From: Yeosuana marina
GTDB taxonomy: Bacteria > Bacteroidota > Bacteroidia > Flavobacteriales > Flavobacteriaceae
Length of the DNA stretch: 64,000 nt
Direction of reading: 5' to 3'
Assembly: GCF_011762485.1 (NCBI RefSeq)
Contig: NZ_JAAKGI010000008.1
Location: forward strand, 180,305-244,304
Position numbers and translations under genes: made by a program
The notes under the pieces: model-generated
The model's input: only the letters and a program-made list of their open reading frames with translations
Database searches by the model: none
What the model was told of the DNA's origin: nothing
Shown: positions 1 through 8,833 of the stretch, one piece after another
How positions within the stretch are numbered: position 1 is the first letter of the stretch
Layout: each line of letters starts with the position of its first letter

Positions 1-1487
1 AATCTTATTTTCCTATTGGTATTACAAAAATAACCTCTGAAGAAAAAGAAGAATCTATACAAGTTTATGACATAAAAAAAGGAGACAGACTTCTTATTAG
101 AAATGAAGAACTAATACCTGTTGATTGTATTTTGATTAAGGGACGTGCACATATAGATTACAGTTTTGTTACTGGCGAATCAAAAGTGGTTAAGAAGACC
201 TCTGGCGACAAATTATTTGCAGGTGGAAAACAACTAGAAGGAAGCATAGAAGTTGACGTGCTAAAAACCGTAGAACAAAGTTATTTAACACAACTTTGGA
301 GTAATGATGTATTTAAAACAGACAAAGAACAATCCTTCACTTCAATAACAAACAATATAAGTCAATACTTTACTATAGCAGTTCTTTCTATCGCCTTAAT
401 TACAACAACCTATTGGTTACTAGTAGACTCCAGCAAAGCTTTAAATGTATTTACAGCCGTATTAATTATTGCTTGTCCGTGTGCTTTTGCGTTATCTGCT
501 CCTTTTACCTATGGAAATATTTTACGAATCTTAGGTAATAAAAAATTCTATTTAAAAAATGCCAGTGTTATTGAACAATTAGCTAAAATAAACACCATCA
601 TCTTTGATAAAACAGGAACGATTACAGCCAACAAAGATACTTCTATAAACTATGAAGGTATTGAGCTTTCTCCTGAAGAAGAGTCCTTATTAAAAAGCAC
701 CTTACGCGGTTCAAACCACCCGTTAAGTCGGTCTCTATACAACCTTTTAAAAGAACATGATATTTTACCATTAGACACGTATCAGGAATATTTAGGAGAA
801 GGTATCACGGGACAATACAAAAAAAACCAAATAAAAATAGGCTCTGCCCCATTTGTAGGGTATGCTGCAGATACATCAACATTAAACACCACAGTTCATG
901 TAAGTAGCAACGATACATACAAAGGTAAATTCACGTTTTATAATGCTTATAGAAAAGGCTTGTCGCAGTTATTTAATAAGCTAAAAAAACAGTATGATTT
1001 AGCCATTCTTTCTGGAGACAATGCAGGTGAAAAAGAAAATTTAACGAAATTACTTCCAGCCAAAACAAAATTGTTATTCAACCAAAAACCTGAAGATAAG
1101 CTGGAATACATTAAATACCATCAAAGCGAAGGTGCTAACGTTTTAATGATTGGAGATGGTTTAAATGATGCTGGTGCTTTAGCACAAAGTAATGTTGGAA
1201 TAGCTATATCAGAAAATGTTAATGTATTTTCGCCTGCATGTGATGCGATTTTGGATGCATCAAAATTTAATCAATTATACGAGTATATAAAAATATCTAA
1301 AACGGCTTTAAAAATTATTAAATGGAGTTTTGTTTTATCATTTATATATAATGTATTTGGGCTTTACTTTGCTGTAACCGGACAATTAGCTCCTGTTGTT
1401 GCAGCTATATTAATGCCTTTAAGTTCAATTAGTATTGTAAGTTTTACAACGCTTGCTACAAACATAGCTGGAAGAAAATTAAAATAA
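1..1487 (+). CDS. ccoI: Copper-translocating P-type ATPase CcoI/FixI type, 5'-truncated by window edge
   Basis: The reading frame is open from base 3, so the start lies outside the window; about 494 residues are visible. It carries the actuator motif TGES, the ion-binding membrane motif CPC (in ACPCAFALSAP), the phosphorylation motif DKTGT, a nucleotide-domain HP in SNHPLS, and the hinge motif GDGLNDAGAL. This is the P1B ATPase signature for Cu(+). The protein sits in the inner membrane. Its position directly before ccoS and the cbb3 oxidase genes points to CcoI, which exports copper for assembly of the CuB centre, rather than a general detoxification CopA. The N-terminal metal-binding domain is not visible. 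An operator-like palindrome starts right after the stop codon. Confidence 0.93.
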   Translation, partial: SYFPIGITKITSEEKEESIQVYDIKKGDRLLIRNEELIPVDCILIKGRAHIDYSFVTGESKVVKKTSGDKLFAGGKQLEGSIEVDVLKTVEQSYLTQLWSNDVFKTDKEQSFTSITNNISQYFTIAVLSIALITTTYWLLVDSSKALNVFTAVLIIACPCAFALSAPFTYGNILRILGNKKFYLKNASVIEQLAKINTIIFDKTGTITANKDTSINYEGIELSPEEESLLKSTLRGSNHPLSRSLYNLLKEHDILPLDTYQEYLGEGITGQYKKNQIKIGSAPFVGYAADTSTLNTTVHVSSNDTYKGKFTFYNAYRKGLSQLFNKLKKQYDLAILSGDNAGEKENLTKLLPAKTKLLFNQKPEDKLEYIKYHQSEGANVLMIGDGLNDAGALAQSNVGIAISENVNVFSPACDAILDASKFNQLYEYIKISKTALKIIKWSFVLSFIYNVFGLYFAVTGQLAPVVAAILMPLSSISIVSFTTLATNIAGRKLK

Positions 1488-1488
1488 T

Positions 1489-1514
1489 TATAATATGATA
1501 TTTATCATATTATA
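1489..1514. promoter_or_regulatory. Crp/Fnr-like operator upstream of ccoS
   Basis: A perfect inverted repeat: TATAATATGATA, two bases, then its exact reverse complement. The core is ATGA-N6-TCAT at 1495-1508, centred at 1501.5. A -7-like element TATTTTTA lies at 1531-1538, 29.5 nt from the centre. That places a predicted transcription start about 42 nt from the operator centre, the class II activator position known for Crp/Fnr proteins. The core is 49 nt from the ccoS start codon. Same core and same spacing occur upstream of hemN and tonB. Regulator identity is inferred. Confidence 0.65.
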
Positions 1515-1530
1515 GAAAAACACATAAAAG

Positions 1531-1538
1531 TATTTTTA
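1531..1538 (+). promoter_or_regulatory. Candidate -7 element for ccoS operon
   Basis: TATTTTTA fits the Bacteroidota -7 consensus TAnnTTTG except for the last base. No separate -33 TTTG is needed if an activator binds at the palindrome just upstream. Confidence 0.45.
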
Positions 1539-1557
1539 TCGCTTATTTAAAACACGT

Positions 1558-1743
1558 ATGAACGTCATCTATTTAATGCTCACAATTAGTATTATTGTTG
1601 CTCTTGTATTTTTTATTGCATTTATTATAGCAGTAAAAAACGGACAATATGATGATAGTTATACACCTTCAGTTCGGATGCTTTTTGAAGATGAACTAGT
1701 TAAAGAAAAATCAACTAAATCAATTAAAACTAAAAAAGATTAA
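1558..1743 (+). CDS. ccoS: cbb3-type cytochrome oxidase assembly protein CcoS
   Basis: A 61-residue protein with one N-terminal membrane helix (about residues 3-26) followed by a short charged tail starting NGQYDD. Size, topology and position between ccoI and ccoN match CcoS, which in characterised systems is needed for cofactor insertion into cbb3 oxidase. The start codon is the only in-frame ATG, 49 nt downstream of the operator core. Only 11 bases separate it from ccoNO, so it is co-transcribed with the oxidase. Confidence 0.9.
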   Translation: MNVIYLMLTISIIVALVFFIAFIIAVKNGQYDDSYTPSVRMLFEDELVKEKSTKSIKTKKD

Positions 1744-1754
1744 TTATTAAACTT

Positions 1755-3944
1755 ATGGAAGTACAACAATTTCATTACGATAATAAAATCGTTAAAAATT
1801 TCATCTATGCTACCATGGTATGGGGCGTTGTTGGTATGCTAGTAGGCTTACTGTTGGCATATTTATTTTTATTCCCAACTTTAACCGACGGTATTTCATG
1901 GTTAAGTTTTGGTCGTTTAAGACCATTACATACCAATGCAGTTATTTTTGCATTTGTTGGTAATGCCATTTTTGCTGGTGTTTACTATTCATCTCAACGT
2001 TTACTTAAAGCACGTATGTTTAGCGACGTGTTAAGTAAAATTAACTTTTGGGGGTGGCAACTTATTATTGTAGGCGCTGCTTTAACCTTACCTTTTGGAT
2101 TTACAAGCTCAAAAGAATATGCCGAATTGGAATGGCCTTTTGATATTGCCATTGCCGTTATTTGGGTAGTTTTTGGTTGGAATCTTATTGGAACCATCTT
2201 AAAAAGACGTCAACGCCACTTATATGTTGCTATTTGGTTTTACATAGCAACTTTTGTTACTGTTGCTGTTCTTCATATTTTTAATAGTTTAGAATTACCA
2301 GTTAGTTTAACTGGTATGAAAAGCTACTCGGTTTACGCTGGTGTTCAAGATGCCCTAGTACAATGGTGGTATGGACATAATGCCGTAGCCTTCTTTTTAA
2401 CAACTCCATTTTTAGGCTTAATGTATTATTTTGTTCCTAAAGCTGCTAACAGACCTATCTATTCTTACAGACTGTCTATTGTACACTTTTGGTCATTAAT
2501 ATTTATATACATATGGGCAGGCCCACACCACTTATTATATACAGCTCTTCCTGAATGGGCACAAAGTTTAGGGACTACATTTTCAATTATGCTGTTAATG
2601 CCATCTTGGGGTGGTATGATAAACGGATTATTAACACTTCGTGGAGCCTGGGACAAAGTAAGAACTGACCCTGTTTTAAAGTTCTTAGTTGTAGCTATTA
2701 CAGGATACGGTATGGCAACATTTGAAGGGCCTACCTTATCGTTAAAAAATGTAAATGCCATTGCGCATTTTACAGACTGGATTATTGCCCACGTTCACGT
2801 TGGTGCTTTAGCTTGGAACGGCTTTTTAACCTTTGGAATGATTTATTGGTTAGTACCAAGACTATTTAAAACAAAATTGTTCTCTATAGGCATGGCCAAC
2901 CTTCATTTTTGGATAGGTACTCTTGGTATTGTTATGTATACATTACCCATGTACGTAGCTGGATTTACACAAGCAAGTATGTGGAAACAATTCAATCCTG
3001 ACGGCACGTTAGTTTATGGTAACTTCTTAGAAACAGTTACCGAAATTATGCCAATGTATTGGATGCGAGCTATTGGTGGTACCTTATATATAACTGGTAT
3101 GCTTATTTTGGTTTACAATATTGTTGCCACAATAAGATCGGGAAGTAAAGTTACAGATGAATTAGCTGAAGCTCCAGCCTTAGAGCGCGTTTCTAAAAAA
3201 CGTCTTGCTGGTGAAGGATGGCATTCTTGGTTAGAACGTAAACCTGTTAGATTAACCATATTTGCTACTATAACTATTCTAATTGGAGGTATGGTACAAA
3301 TTATACCTACCATTCTAATCAAATCAAATATTCCAACTATAGCGAGTGTAAAACCATATACACCGTTAGAACTTGAAGGACGCGACATTTATATTCGTGA
3401 AGGCTGCGTAGGCTGTCACTCTCAAATGATTAGACCTTTTAGAAGTGAAGTAGAGCGTTATGGTGAATACTCAAAAGCCGGGGAATATGTATATGATCAC
3501 CCGTTCCTTTGGGGTAGTAAACGTACAGGTCCAGATTTACATCGTATAGGAGGAAAATACTCTGACAACTGGCATTTAAACCATATGTATGATCCTAGAA
3601 GCACTTCTAGTGGATCTATCATGCCTAGCTATCCTTGGTTACTTAAAAATAAACTTGATAAATCTACAACAGAAGCTAAAATGCAAACTATGGTGACTCT
3701 TGGCGTTCCTTATACTGAAGAGGAAATAGCCAATGCACAACAGCAAATGACAGAACAAGGAACTCAAATTGAACAAAATTTGTATACCGATCCTGACTTT
3801 GCTGAAAGTTATGAAGCCGACAAGAAAAATGCTGCTGAAAGCGGTAGTGAATTTGTTGAAATGAAAGATCGTGAAATAGTTGCTGTGATAGCCTATTTAC
3901 AGCGATTAGGAACAGATATAAAAGTAAAAGATTCGCAAGAATAA
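1755..3944 (+). CDS. ccoNO: cbb3-type cytochrome c oxidase, fused subunits I and II (CcoN-CcoO)
   Basis: A 729-residue fusion. Residues 1 to about 490 are the multi-helix CcoN haem-copper core with conserved histidine stretches (for example [10 protein letters not shown] and [14 protein letters not shown]). From about residue 500 it is CcoO: a membrane helix around 511-535, then a c-type haem motif at C551-x2-C554-H555 followed by [10 protein letters not shown], a CcoO hallmark. The enzyme reduces O2 to water with high affinity in the inner membrane. Subunits I and II are separate genes in proteobacteria; the fusion is common in Bacteroidota. It is followed by ccoQ and ccoP. Confidence 0.96.
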   Translation: MEVQQFHYDNKIVKNFIYATMVWGVVGMLVGLLLAYLFLFPTLTDGISWLSFGRLRPLHTNAVIFAFVGNAIFAGVYYSSQRLLKARMFSDVLSKINFWGWQLIIVGAALTLPFGFTSSKEYAELEWPFDIAIAVIWVVFGWNLIGTILKRRQRHLYVAIWFYIATFVTVAVLHIFNSLELPVSLTGMKSYSVYAGVQDALVQWWYGHNAVAFFLTTPFLGLMYYFVPKAANRPIYSYRLSIVHFWSLIFIYIWAGPHHLLYTALPEWAQSLGTTFSIMLLMPSWGGMINGLLTLRGAWDKVRTDPVLKFLVVAITGYGMATFEGPTLSLKNVNAIAHFTDWIIAHVHVGALAWNGFLTFGMIYWLVPRLFKTKLFSIGMANLHFWIGTLGIVMYTLPMYVAGFTQASMWKQFNPDGTLVYGNFLETVTEIMPMYWMRAIGGTLYITGMLILVYNIVATIRSGSKVTDELAEAPALERVSKKRLAGEGWHSWLERKPVRLTIFATITILIGGMVQIIPTILIKSNIPTIASVKPYTPLELEGRDIYIREGCVGCHSQMIRPFRSEVERYGEYSKAGEYVYDHPFLWGSKRTGPDLHRIGGKYSDNWHLNHMYDPRSTSSGSIMPSYPWLLKNKLDKSTTEAKMQTMVTLGVPYTEEEIANAQQQMTEQGTQIEQNLYTDPDFAESYEADKKNAAESGSEFVEMKDREIVAVIAYLQRLGTDIKVKDSQE

Positions 3945-3968
3945 TTAATTCATTAAAAAAATATAAAC

Positions 3969-4160
3969 ATGTTGAAATTTGTTAAAAACTACATGGAAAC
4001 TATTTCAGGAATTGAAATTTATCCTATCATATCTTTACTTATTTTTTTCGCATTTTTTGTTATTCTCTTCTGGTGGGTGTTTTCTGCTAAAAAAGAATAT
4101 ATCAATACTGTGAGTAACCTTCCATTAGACAACAACAACCAAAACGATTATTTGTTATGA
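3969..4160 (+). CDS. ccoQ: cbb3-type cytochrome c oxidase subunit CcoQ
   Basis: A 63-residue protein with one hydrophobic helix (about residues 17-38) ending in FWWVF, followed by a short polar tail. Length, single-span topology and position between ccoNO and ccoP identify it as CcoQ, a small stabilising subunit. Its stop overlaps the ccoP start in an ATGA, so translation is probably coupled. Confidence 0.88.
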   Translation: MLKFVKNYMETISGIEIYPIISLLIFFAFFVILFWWVFSAKKEYINTVSNLPLDNNNQNDYLL

Positions 4161-5110
4161 GAAATCTTATTCCATCTTACATTAGAGTCCCTATAGTATT
4201 CTTTATAATTCTTGGCCTGGTAGAATATTTTGTTGATTCAGGCGATCAGCCAGCATTCATCAAATATCCAGTCATACTATTGTTTCTTCTATTGGTATTA
4301 TTAATTCTAGTAGCTATAGAGGCTATTATTGGTGCCCTAGAAAATGTTATGTTTCAAAGTTTAACCGAAGAAGCAAAAGAACGTTTTTTAGCATCAAAAA
4401 CCAAAGTTCCTCAATTTACTTGGATTAAAAATACTTATAAAAAATTAGCAGGCACAAAACCTATAGAGACAGAAAGCGAACTTATTTTAGACCATAACTA
4501 CGATGGTATCAAAGAATTAGACAATTCGCTACCACCTTGGTGGATATATTCATTTTATGCATCAATAGTATTTGCAGCAGTTTATCTGGTAAATGTTCAT
4601 ATCCTTGGCAACAATAGCCAATTTGATGAGTATGCAGAAGAATATAAGCAAGCTGAAATAAGTATTGCAGAATACAAAAAAAATGCTAAAGATTTAGTTG
4701 ATATAAATACCGTAACTCAACTAACGGATGCCGCAGATTTGAGTGCTGGCAAAGCTATTTTTATGCAAAACTGTGTTGCTTGCCACATGGCTGATGGAGG
4801 TGGTGGTATTGGACCTAACTTAACAGACAAACATTGGATTTTAGGAGGTGGCATTAAAAATGTGTTTCATACAATTACAGAAGGTGGTAGAGATGGCAAA
4901 GGGATGATTGCCTGGAAACAAAACTTTAAACCATCTGAAATTGCACAAGTGGCAAGTTATGTGCTATCTCTGCAAGGCACTACTCCTGCTAACCCTAAAG
5001 AGCCGCAAGGTGATATTATTTGGCCTGATGAAACTGAAGAAACTCCTGCTGTTGATGAAACTAAAACAACAGAGGTTGACTCTTTATCAACTATGGCCGC
5101 AACTAAATAA
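4157..5110 (+). CDS. ccoP: cbb3-type cytochrome c oxidase subunit III (CcoP), mono-haem form
   Basis: A 317-residue membrane-anchored cytochrome c with N-terminal helices (about 11-24 and 36-60), another near 128-148, and a periplasmic cytochrome domain with C206-x2-C209-H210 and a likely axial Met at 250 (GKGMIAWK). Only one CxxCH is present, whereas textbook proteobacterial CcoP has two. It passes electrons from soluble cytochromes towards the CcoN core. The C-terminal tail (about 285-317) is acidic and Thr/Glu-rich. The start overlaps the ccoQ stop. Confidence 0.94.
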   Translation: MRNLIPSYIRVPIVFFIILGLVEYFVDSGDQPAFIKYPVILLFLLLVLLILVAIEAIIGALENVMFQSLTEEAKERFLASKTKVPQFTWIKNTYKKLAGTKPIETESELILDHNYDGIKELDNSLPPWWIYSFYASIVFAAVYLVNVHILGNNSQFDEYAEEYKQAEISIAEYKKNAKDLVDINTVTQLTDAADLSAGKAIFMQNCVACHMADGGGGIGPNLTDKHWILGGGIKNVFHTITEGGRDGKGMIAWKQNFKPSEIAQVASYVLSLQGTTPANPKEPQGDIIWPDETEETPAVDETKTTEVDSLSTMAATK

Positions 5111-5127
5111 ATTTAAAGTAAAAATAC

Positions 5128-5182
5128 AAGAACCAAGAGTTTAAGAATTTAATACATAAATTTTCTTTTTGTCTTGGTTCTT
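5128..5182. other. Perfect inverted repeat between ccoP and ccoG
   Basis: AAGAACCAAGA at 5128-5138 has its exact reverse complement at 5172-5182, with a 33-nt AT-rich loop. The descending arm runs into TTTTG. As RNA it could form an 11-bp stem between ccoNOQP and ccoGH, acting as an attenuator, processing site or mRNA stabiliser. The long loop argues against a standard terminator. Confidence 0.5.
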
Positions 5183-5205
5183 TTGTCTAAACAAGTCTAC
5201 AAAAA

Positions 5206-6630
5206 ATGGAAACCCCAAAAAACGAAAAATTCAGAGATTCTATTGGCACCATTACTGAAGAAGGAAAACGCGCGTGGGTATTTCCTAAAAAACCCTCAGG
5301 TAAATTCTATAACTATAGAAAAATAGTTAGCTATGTGTTGTTGGCTTTTCTAATAGCAGCTCCATTTGTTAAAATTAATGGGAACCAATTTTTGATGTTC
5401 AATATTTTAGAACGTCGATTTAATATTTTTGGCTTTCCCTTTTGGCCGCAAGACTTTTATTTATTTGTACTCTCAATGATTACAGGGGTTCTTTTTATAA
5501 CCTTATTTACCGTTGTTTTTGGTCGTATTTTTTGTGGATGGATTTGTCCTCAAACTATTTTTATGGAAATGGTTTTTAGACGAATTGAATATTGGATTGA
5601 CGGAGACAGAAATAAACAAATTAAGTTAAAAAAACAGCCCTGGAATGCTGAAAAAATAAGAAAGCGTCTTTTAAAGTGGTTCATTTTTTTAGTTATTTCA
5701 TTCTTTATTGCCAATGTTTTTTTAGCTTATTTAATTGGTGGAGATACTGTTCTTGAATATATATCAGAAGGTCCCTCTAACCATTTAAGCACACTATTTT
5801 CTTTATTAATTTTTACAGCTGTTTTCTATTTTGTATTTGCATGGTTTAGAGAACAAGTTTGTATTATAGCATGTCCTTACGGAAGATTACAAGGTGTATT
5901 ATTAGACAATAAATCAATTGTTGTTGCCTACGATCACAAACGAGGTGAAGCGGAAAATGGAAGAAAAAAATGGCGTAACGGGGAAGATAGACAAGCTTTA
6001 GGATATGGAGATTGCATTGATTGTACCCAATGTGTTCATGTATGCCCAACAGGTATTGATATAAGAAATGGAACTCAATTAGAATGTGTAAACTGTACTG
6101 CCTGTATTGATGAGTGCGATTCTATTATGGAGAAAGTAGGTCTTGAAAAAGGACTTATTAGATATGCTAGTGAAGCAGAAATAGAGAACAAAGAACCTTT
6201 TAAACTTACTGCGAGAATGAAAGGGTATATAGCCGTTTTAGTTATTCTTGTTGGCGTGTTAACAGGTATGTTGTTTTTAAGAAATGATGTTGAAGCCACT
6301 GTTTTAAGATTACCAGGCCAGTTATTTGAACACAAAGCAAATAATATGATAAGTAATGTATTTACTTATAAATTGGTAAATAAAACAACTAAGGAAATTG
6401 ACGACGTAGTGTTTAAACTACGCAAATATAAAGGCACTATCAAATTAGTTTCAACAAAAGATAATTTTATTGTTCCTGCGCAAGGAATTGCAGAAGGGAC
6501 TTTATTTATTGAAATTAATAAATCAGAACTTAATGGAGATAAAAATAAATTAATGATTGAAGTTTACAGTCACGATAAATTGATTGAAACAACAACCGTC
6601 AACTTTTTAGGTCCTAGAAGTTATAATTAA
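5206..6630 (+). CDS. ccoG: Cytochrome c oxidase accessory protein CcoG (RdxA/FixG family)
   Basis: A 474-residue inner-membrane iron-sulfur protein. Helices lie near residues 40-57, 83-110, 160-180 and 198-215. Then come two ferredoxin-type clusters: C270-x2-C273-x2-C276-x3-C280 and C294-x2-C297-x2-C300-x3-C304. An extra CGWICPQ lies near residue 111. After another helix the C-terminal third is a periplasmic Ig-like domain. In characterised bacteria CcoG reduces Cu(II) to Cu(I) for oxidase assembly. It lies 95 bases after ccoP, with ccoH 13 bases after it. Confidence 0.95.
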   Translation: METPKNEKFRDSIGTITEEGKRAWVFPKKPSGKFYNYRKIVSYVLLAFLIAAPFVKINGNQFLMFNILERRFNIFGFPFWPQDFYLFVLSMITGVLFITLFTVVFGRIFCGWICPQTIFMEMVFRRIEYWIDGDRNKQIKLKKQPWNAEKIRKRLLKWFIFLVISFFIANVFLAYLIGGDTVLEYISEGPSNHLSTLFSLLIFTAVFYFVFAWFREQVCIIACPYGRLQGVLLDNKSIVVAYDHKRGEAENGRKKWRNGEDRQALGYGDCIDCTQCVHVCPTGIDIRNGTQLECVNCTACIDECDSIMEKVGLEKGLIRYASEAEIENKEPFKLTARMKGYIAVLVILVGVLTGMLFLRNDVEATVLRLPGQLFEHKANNMISNVFTYKLVNKTTKEIDDVVFKLRKYKGTIKLVSTKDNFIVPAQGIAEGTLFIEINKSELNGDKNKLMIEVYSHDKLIETTTVNFLGPRSYN

Positions 6631-6643
6631 AAAAATAGTTATT

Positions 6644-7090
6644 ATGAAATTTAATTGGGGAACAGGAATTGTTTTAGCTTTCATCGGATTTATTTCCTTT
6701 ATCATGTATTTTGTTATTTCTATGAATTTTAACAAAAAATATAATCATGATTTAGTTACAGAAGATTATTATAAAGTTGAGCTAGGATATCAAAAAGATA
6801 TTGACAAACAAAATAACGCGAAAACTCTCAAAGAAAATATCTCTTACACTAAAACTAGTGAAGGGTTACGCATTGTTTTCCCAAAAAATTTCGATATCAA
6901 AAATATTACAGGAAAAGTGTTCCTATATAGACCATCTAACAAACAATTAGATTTTGAAACTCCAATTTCATTGTCTGAAAATTATTTGCTCGTACCTGAC
7001 AAACGTTTATTAGATGGTCGATGGAACCTTACTGTAGATTGGCAATATAATGGAACACCTTATATCTATAAAGCTTCCATAAATTATTAA
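6644..7090 (+). CDS. ccoH: FixH/CcoH family cbb3 oxidase assembly protein
   Basis: A 148-residue protein with one N-terminal helix (about residues 7-27, FNWGTGIVLAFIGFISFIMY) and a periplasmic beta-rich domain. The conserved YNHDLVTEDYYKVELGYQ segment is typical of FixH/CcoH. The family is needed for stable cbb3 oxidase assembly. It is squeezed between ccoG and the TauE/SafE-like gene (2-base gap), so all three probably share one transcript. Confidence 0.88.
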   Translation: MKFNWGTGIVLAFIGFISFIMYFVISMNFNKKYNHDLVTEDYYKVELGYQKDIDKQNNAKTLKENISYTKTSEGLRIVFPKNFDIKNITGKVFLYRPSNKQLDFETPISLSENYLLVPDKRLLDGRWNLTVDWQYNGTPYIYKASINY

Positions 7091-7092
7091 TT

Positions 7093-7794
7093 ATGTTAAT
7101 TTCTGCACTTGTTTTGGGTTTATTAGGCAGTTTCCATTGTGTTGGAATGTGCGGCCCTATAGCATTTGTGCTTCCTGTAGATAGATCTAAAACCTATAAA
7201 AAAGTTTTTCAAATAGGTATGTACCATTTTGGAAGATTATTATCTTATAGTATTATTGGATTAATTTTTGGTCTTATTGGTAAAGGTTTAAATCTATTTG
7301 GATTTCAGCAACAACTCTCAATTTTTATAGGTGTTGTTATGATTGTGGTAGTTCTTATTCCTTACAATAAATTCAATAATTATAACTTATCAAAACCCCT
7401 TTTTAAACTTGTTTCAAAAGTTAAATCTGGATTAGGAGTCGCTTTAAAGAAAAAAACACTTGACACGTTTTTAACTATTGGTTTTTTAAATGGTTTTTTG
7501 CCATGTGGTTTAGTATATATGGCGGTTTTTGGTGCTATAGCTGGTGGTGATGCTTTAGAAGGAAGTCTTTACATGATCTTTTTTGGTTTAGGAACCATTC
7601 CTTTAATGACAACTGCAATTTACTTTGGTCATTTTTTAAAAGGTGCAATGCGTCAAAAAATACAAAAAGCAATTCCTGTCTTTGTAATATTAATTGGTAC
7701 ACTTTTTATTCTTAGAGGTTTAGGTTTAGGTATACCTTATATATCTCCATCTCCTATTGTTGAAATTACTGGGAGCTCAATGAACTGTCATTAA
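7093..7794 (+). CDS. TauE/SafE-UreH-like membrane protein of the cbb3 locus
   Basis: A 233-residue polytopic membrane protein with about six helices. The first carries HCVGMCGP and a later one GFLPCGLVYMA, the paired Cys/Pro helix signatures of the UreH/DsbD-like branch of the TauE/SafE superfamily. Proteins of this type are routinely encoded after ccoGH in Bacteroidota. A role in copper or thiol transport for oxidase assembly is plausible but inferred. True sulfite export seems unlikely here. It is the last gene of the operon and is followed by a weak terminator-like hairpin. Confidence 0.75.
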   Translation: MLISALVLGLLGSFHCVGMCGPIAFVLPVDRSKTYKKVFQIGMYHFGRLLSYSIIGLIFGLIGKGLNLFGFQQQLSIFIGVVMIVVVLIPYNKFNNYNLSKPLFKLVSKVKSGLGVALKKKTLDTFLTIGFLNGFLPCGLVYMAVFGAIAGGDALEGSLYMIFFGLGTIPLMTTAIYFGHFLKGAMRQKIQKAIPVFVILIGTLFILRGLGLGIPYISPSPIVEITGSSMNCH

Positions 7795-7841
7795 ACTACT
7801 TCGATTCATATAAAAAATCGCTATAAGTTTTTAGTACAAAA

Positions 7842-7876
7842 AAAAGGAACAACTTCTTAAAAAGCCATTCCTTTTC
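7842..7876. terminator. Weak bidirectional terminator between convergent genes
   Basis: AAAAGGAA at 7842-7849 pairs with TTCCTTTT at 7868-7875, with an 18-nt loop, between the stop codons of the convergent TauE/SafE-like and usp genes. A-run before and T-run after suit both strands, but the stem has only two G-C pairs. Confidence 0.4.
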
Positions 7877-7903
7877 TCATAGTTAGTCACTCTAATTTTA
7901 AAG

Positions 7904-8734
7904 TTAGTCAACTTTAAATGTCATTACAGGCAACGTAGCATGATTCACAATATCTTCACCTACACTACCTTCAAGAAAAAGAGCGATTCCTTTTCTTCCA
8001 TGCGTAGGAATCGCAATAATATCAGCTTTCACTTTTTTTGAAAAACTTATAATGCCATTTTCAATTGTATAATCACATACAAAATGCACATCATTTCTTC
8101 GTTTTAAATTGCCATCTGCTTTCATTAAAAATTTGTCGACAGATTCTTCAATTTCTGGAGTACTTTTAAATCTATCATTAGGAAGATTAACGTAAACTAA
8201 GTTGATTTGTGAATGGTCGAACATTTTAATAACATTAGAGTAAGAGGCTATAGTATCGTCATTAAAGTCGCAAGCAAACACAACATTTTTAAAATCAGTA
8301 GTACTAAGTTCATTTTTTACAACTAGCACCGGAATATTAGAATACCTTACAACTCGCTCTGTATTAGATCCTAAAACAAACTCCTTAACACCATTTGCAC
8401 CATGAGACCCCATAACAATAAGATCTGCATTATGTTTAGCTGCAACATCATTTACCTCACTAAACACTTTAAAATGTTTTATAATAGGAGTAATTTTTAT
8501 ATTTTCTAAATACTCTTTGTTTAGAAATGTACTTAGCTGTTGCTCAGCCAATTTATAAAAAAACATGGTTCTTTCTCTCTGATCACCACCTGTTGATGTC
8601 AACATGATTTCAGACATTTCTAACATGTTTAAAACAATAATTTCTGCATTGTTTTTTCGAGCTAAAGAGGCTGCGGCTTTTAAAGCATATTCTGAATGCT
8701 TTGAAAAGTCAATTGGAACAATAATTTTTTTCAT
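7904..8734 (-). CDS. Universal stress protein, tandem UspA domains
   Basis: A 276-residue cytoplasmic protein with two Usp folds. The first (about 1-142) begins KKIIVPIDFSKHSEYAL and has the nucleotide-binding pattern GSHGANGVKEFVLGSNTERVVR. The second ends with PTHGRKGIALFLEGSVGEDIV. I chose the ATG at 8734; an upstream TTG at 8755 would add seven unconserved residues. Position beside cbb3 and hemN suggests a low-oxygen or stress role, which is inference. A degenerate operator-like sequence (ATGG-N6-TCAT, 8784-8797) lies 49 nt upstream but lacks a correctly placed -7 element. Confidence 0.9.
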   Translation of the reverse strand: MKKIIVPIDFSKHSEYALKAAASLARKNNAEIIVLNMLEMSEIMLTSTGGDQRERTMFFYKLAEQQLSTFLNKEYLENIKITPIIKHFKVFSEVNDVAAKHNADLIVMGSHGANGVKEFVLGSNTERVVRYSNIPVLVVKNELSTTDFKNVVFACDFNDDTIASYSNVIKMFDHSQINLVYVNLPNDRFKSTPEIEESVDKFLMKADGNLKRRNDVHFVCDYTIENGIISFSKKVKADIIAIPTHGRKGIALFLEGSVGEDIVNHATLPVMTFKVD

Positions 8735-8764
8735 TTTTCCATTTTTTTGATTCAACTAATCATC

Positions 8765-8784
8765 TTCTATTCTTTTGAATAGAA
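8765..8784. repeat. 8-bp perfect inverted repeat between hemN and usp
   Basis: TTCTATTC (8765-8772), loop TTTT, GAATAGAA (8777-8784). It lies downstream of hemN and upstream of usp on the minus strand. No T-run follows on the minus strand, so it is not a standard terminator; it may be an operator or have no function. Confidence 0.35.
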
Positions 8785-8833
8785 TGGTTACAATCATTTT
8801 AAGTTATTAAATTCATTTGCTTTCAGAAAAGGA

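Noticed and set aside
8765..8784. Hairpin after hemN as a Rho-independent terminator
   Set aside because: No T-run follows on the minus strand, and the stem has only two G-C pairs.
8784..8797. A fourth ATGA-N6-TCAT operator upstream of usp
   Set aside because: It reads ATGG-TTACAA-TCAT (one mismatch) and no TAnnTTTR element lies at the 29.5-nt spacing seen at the other three, so it is not listed as a site.
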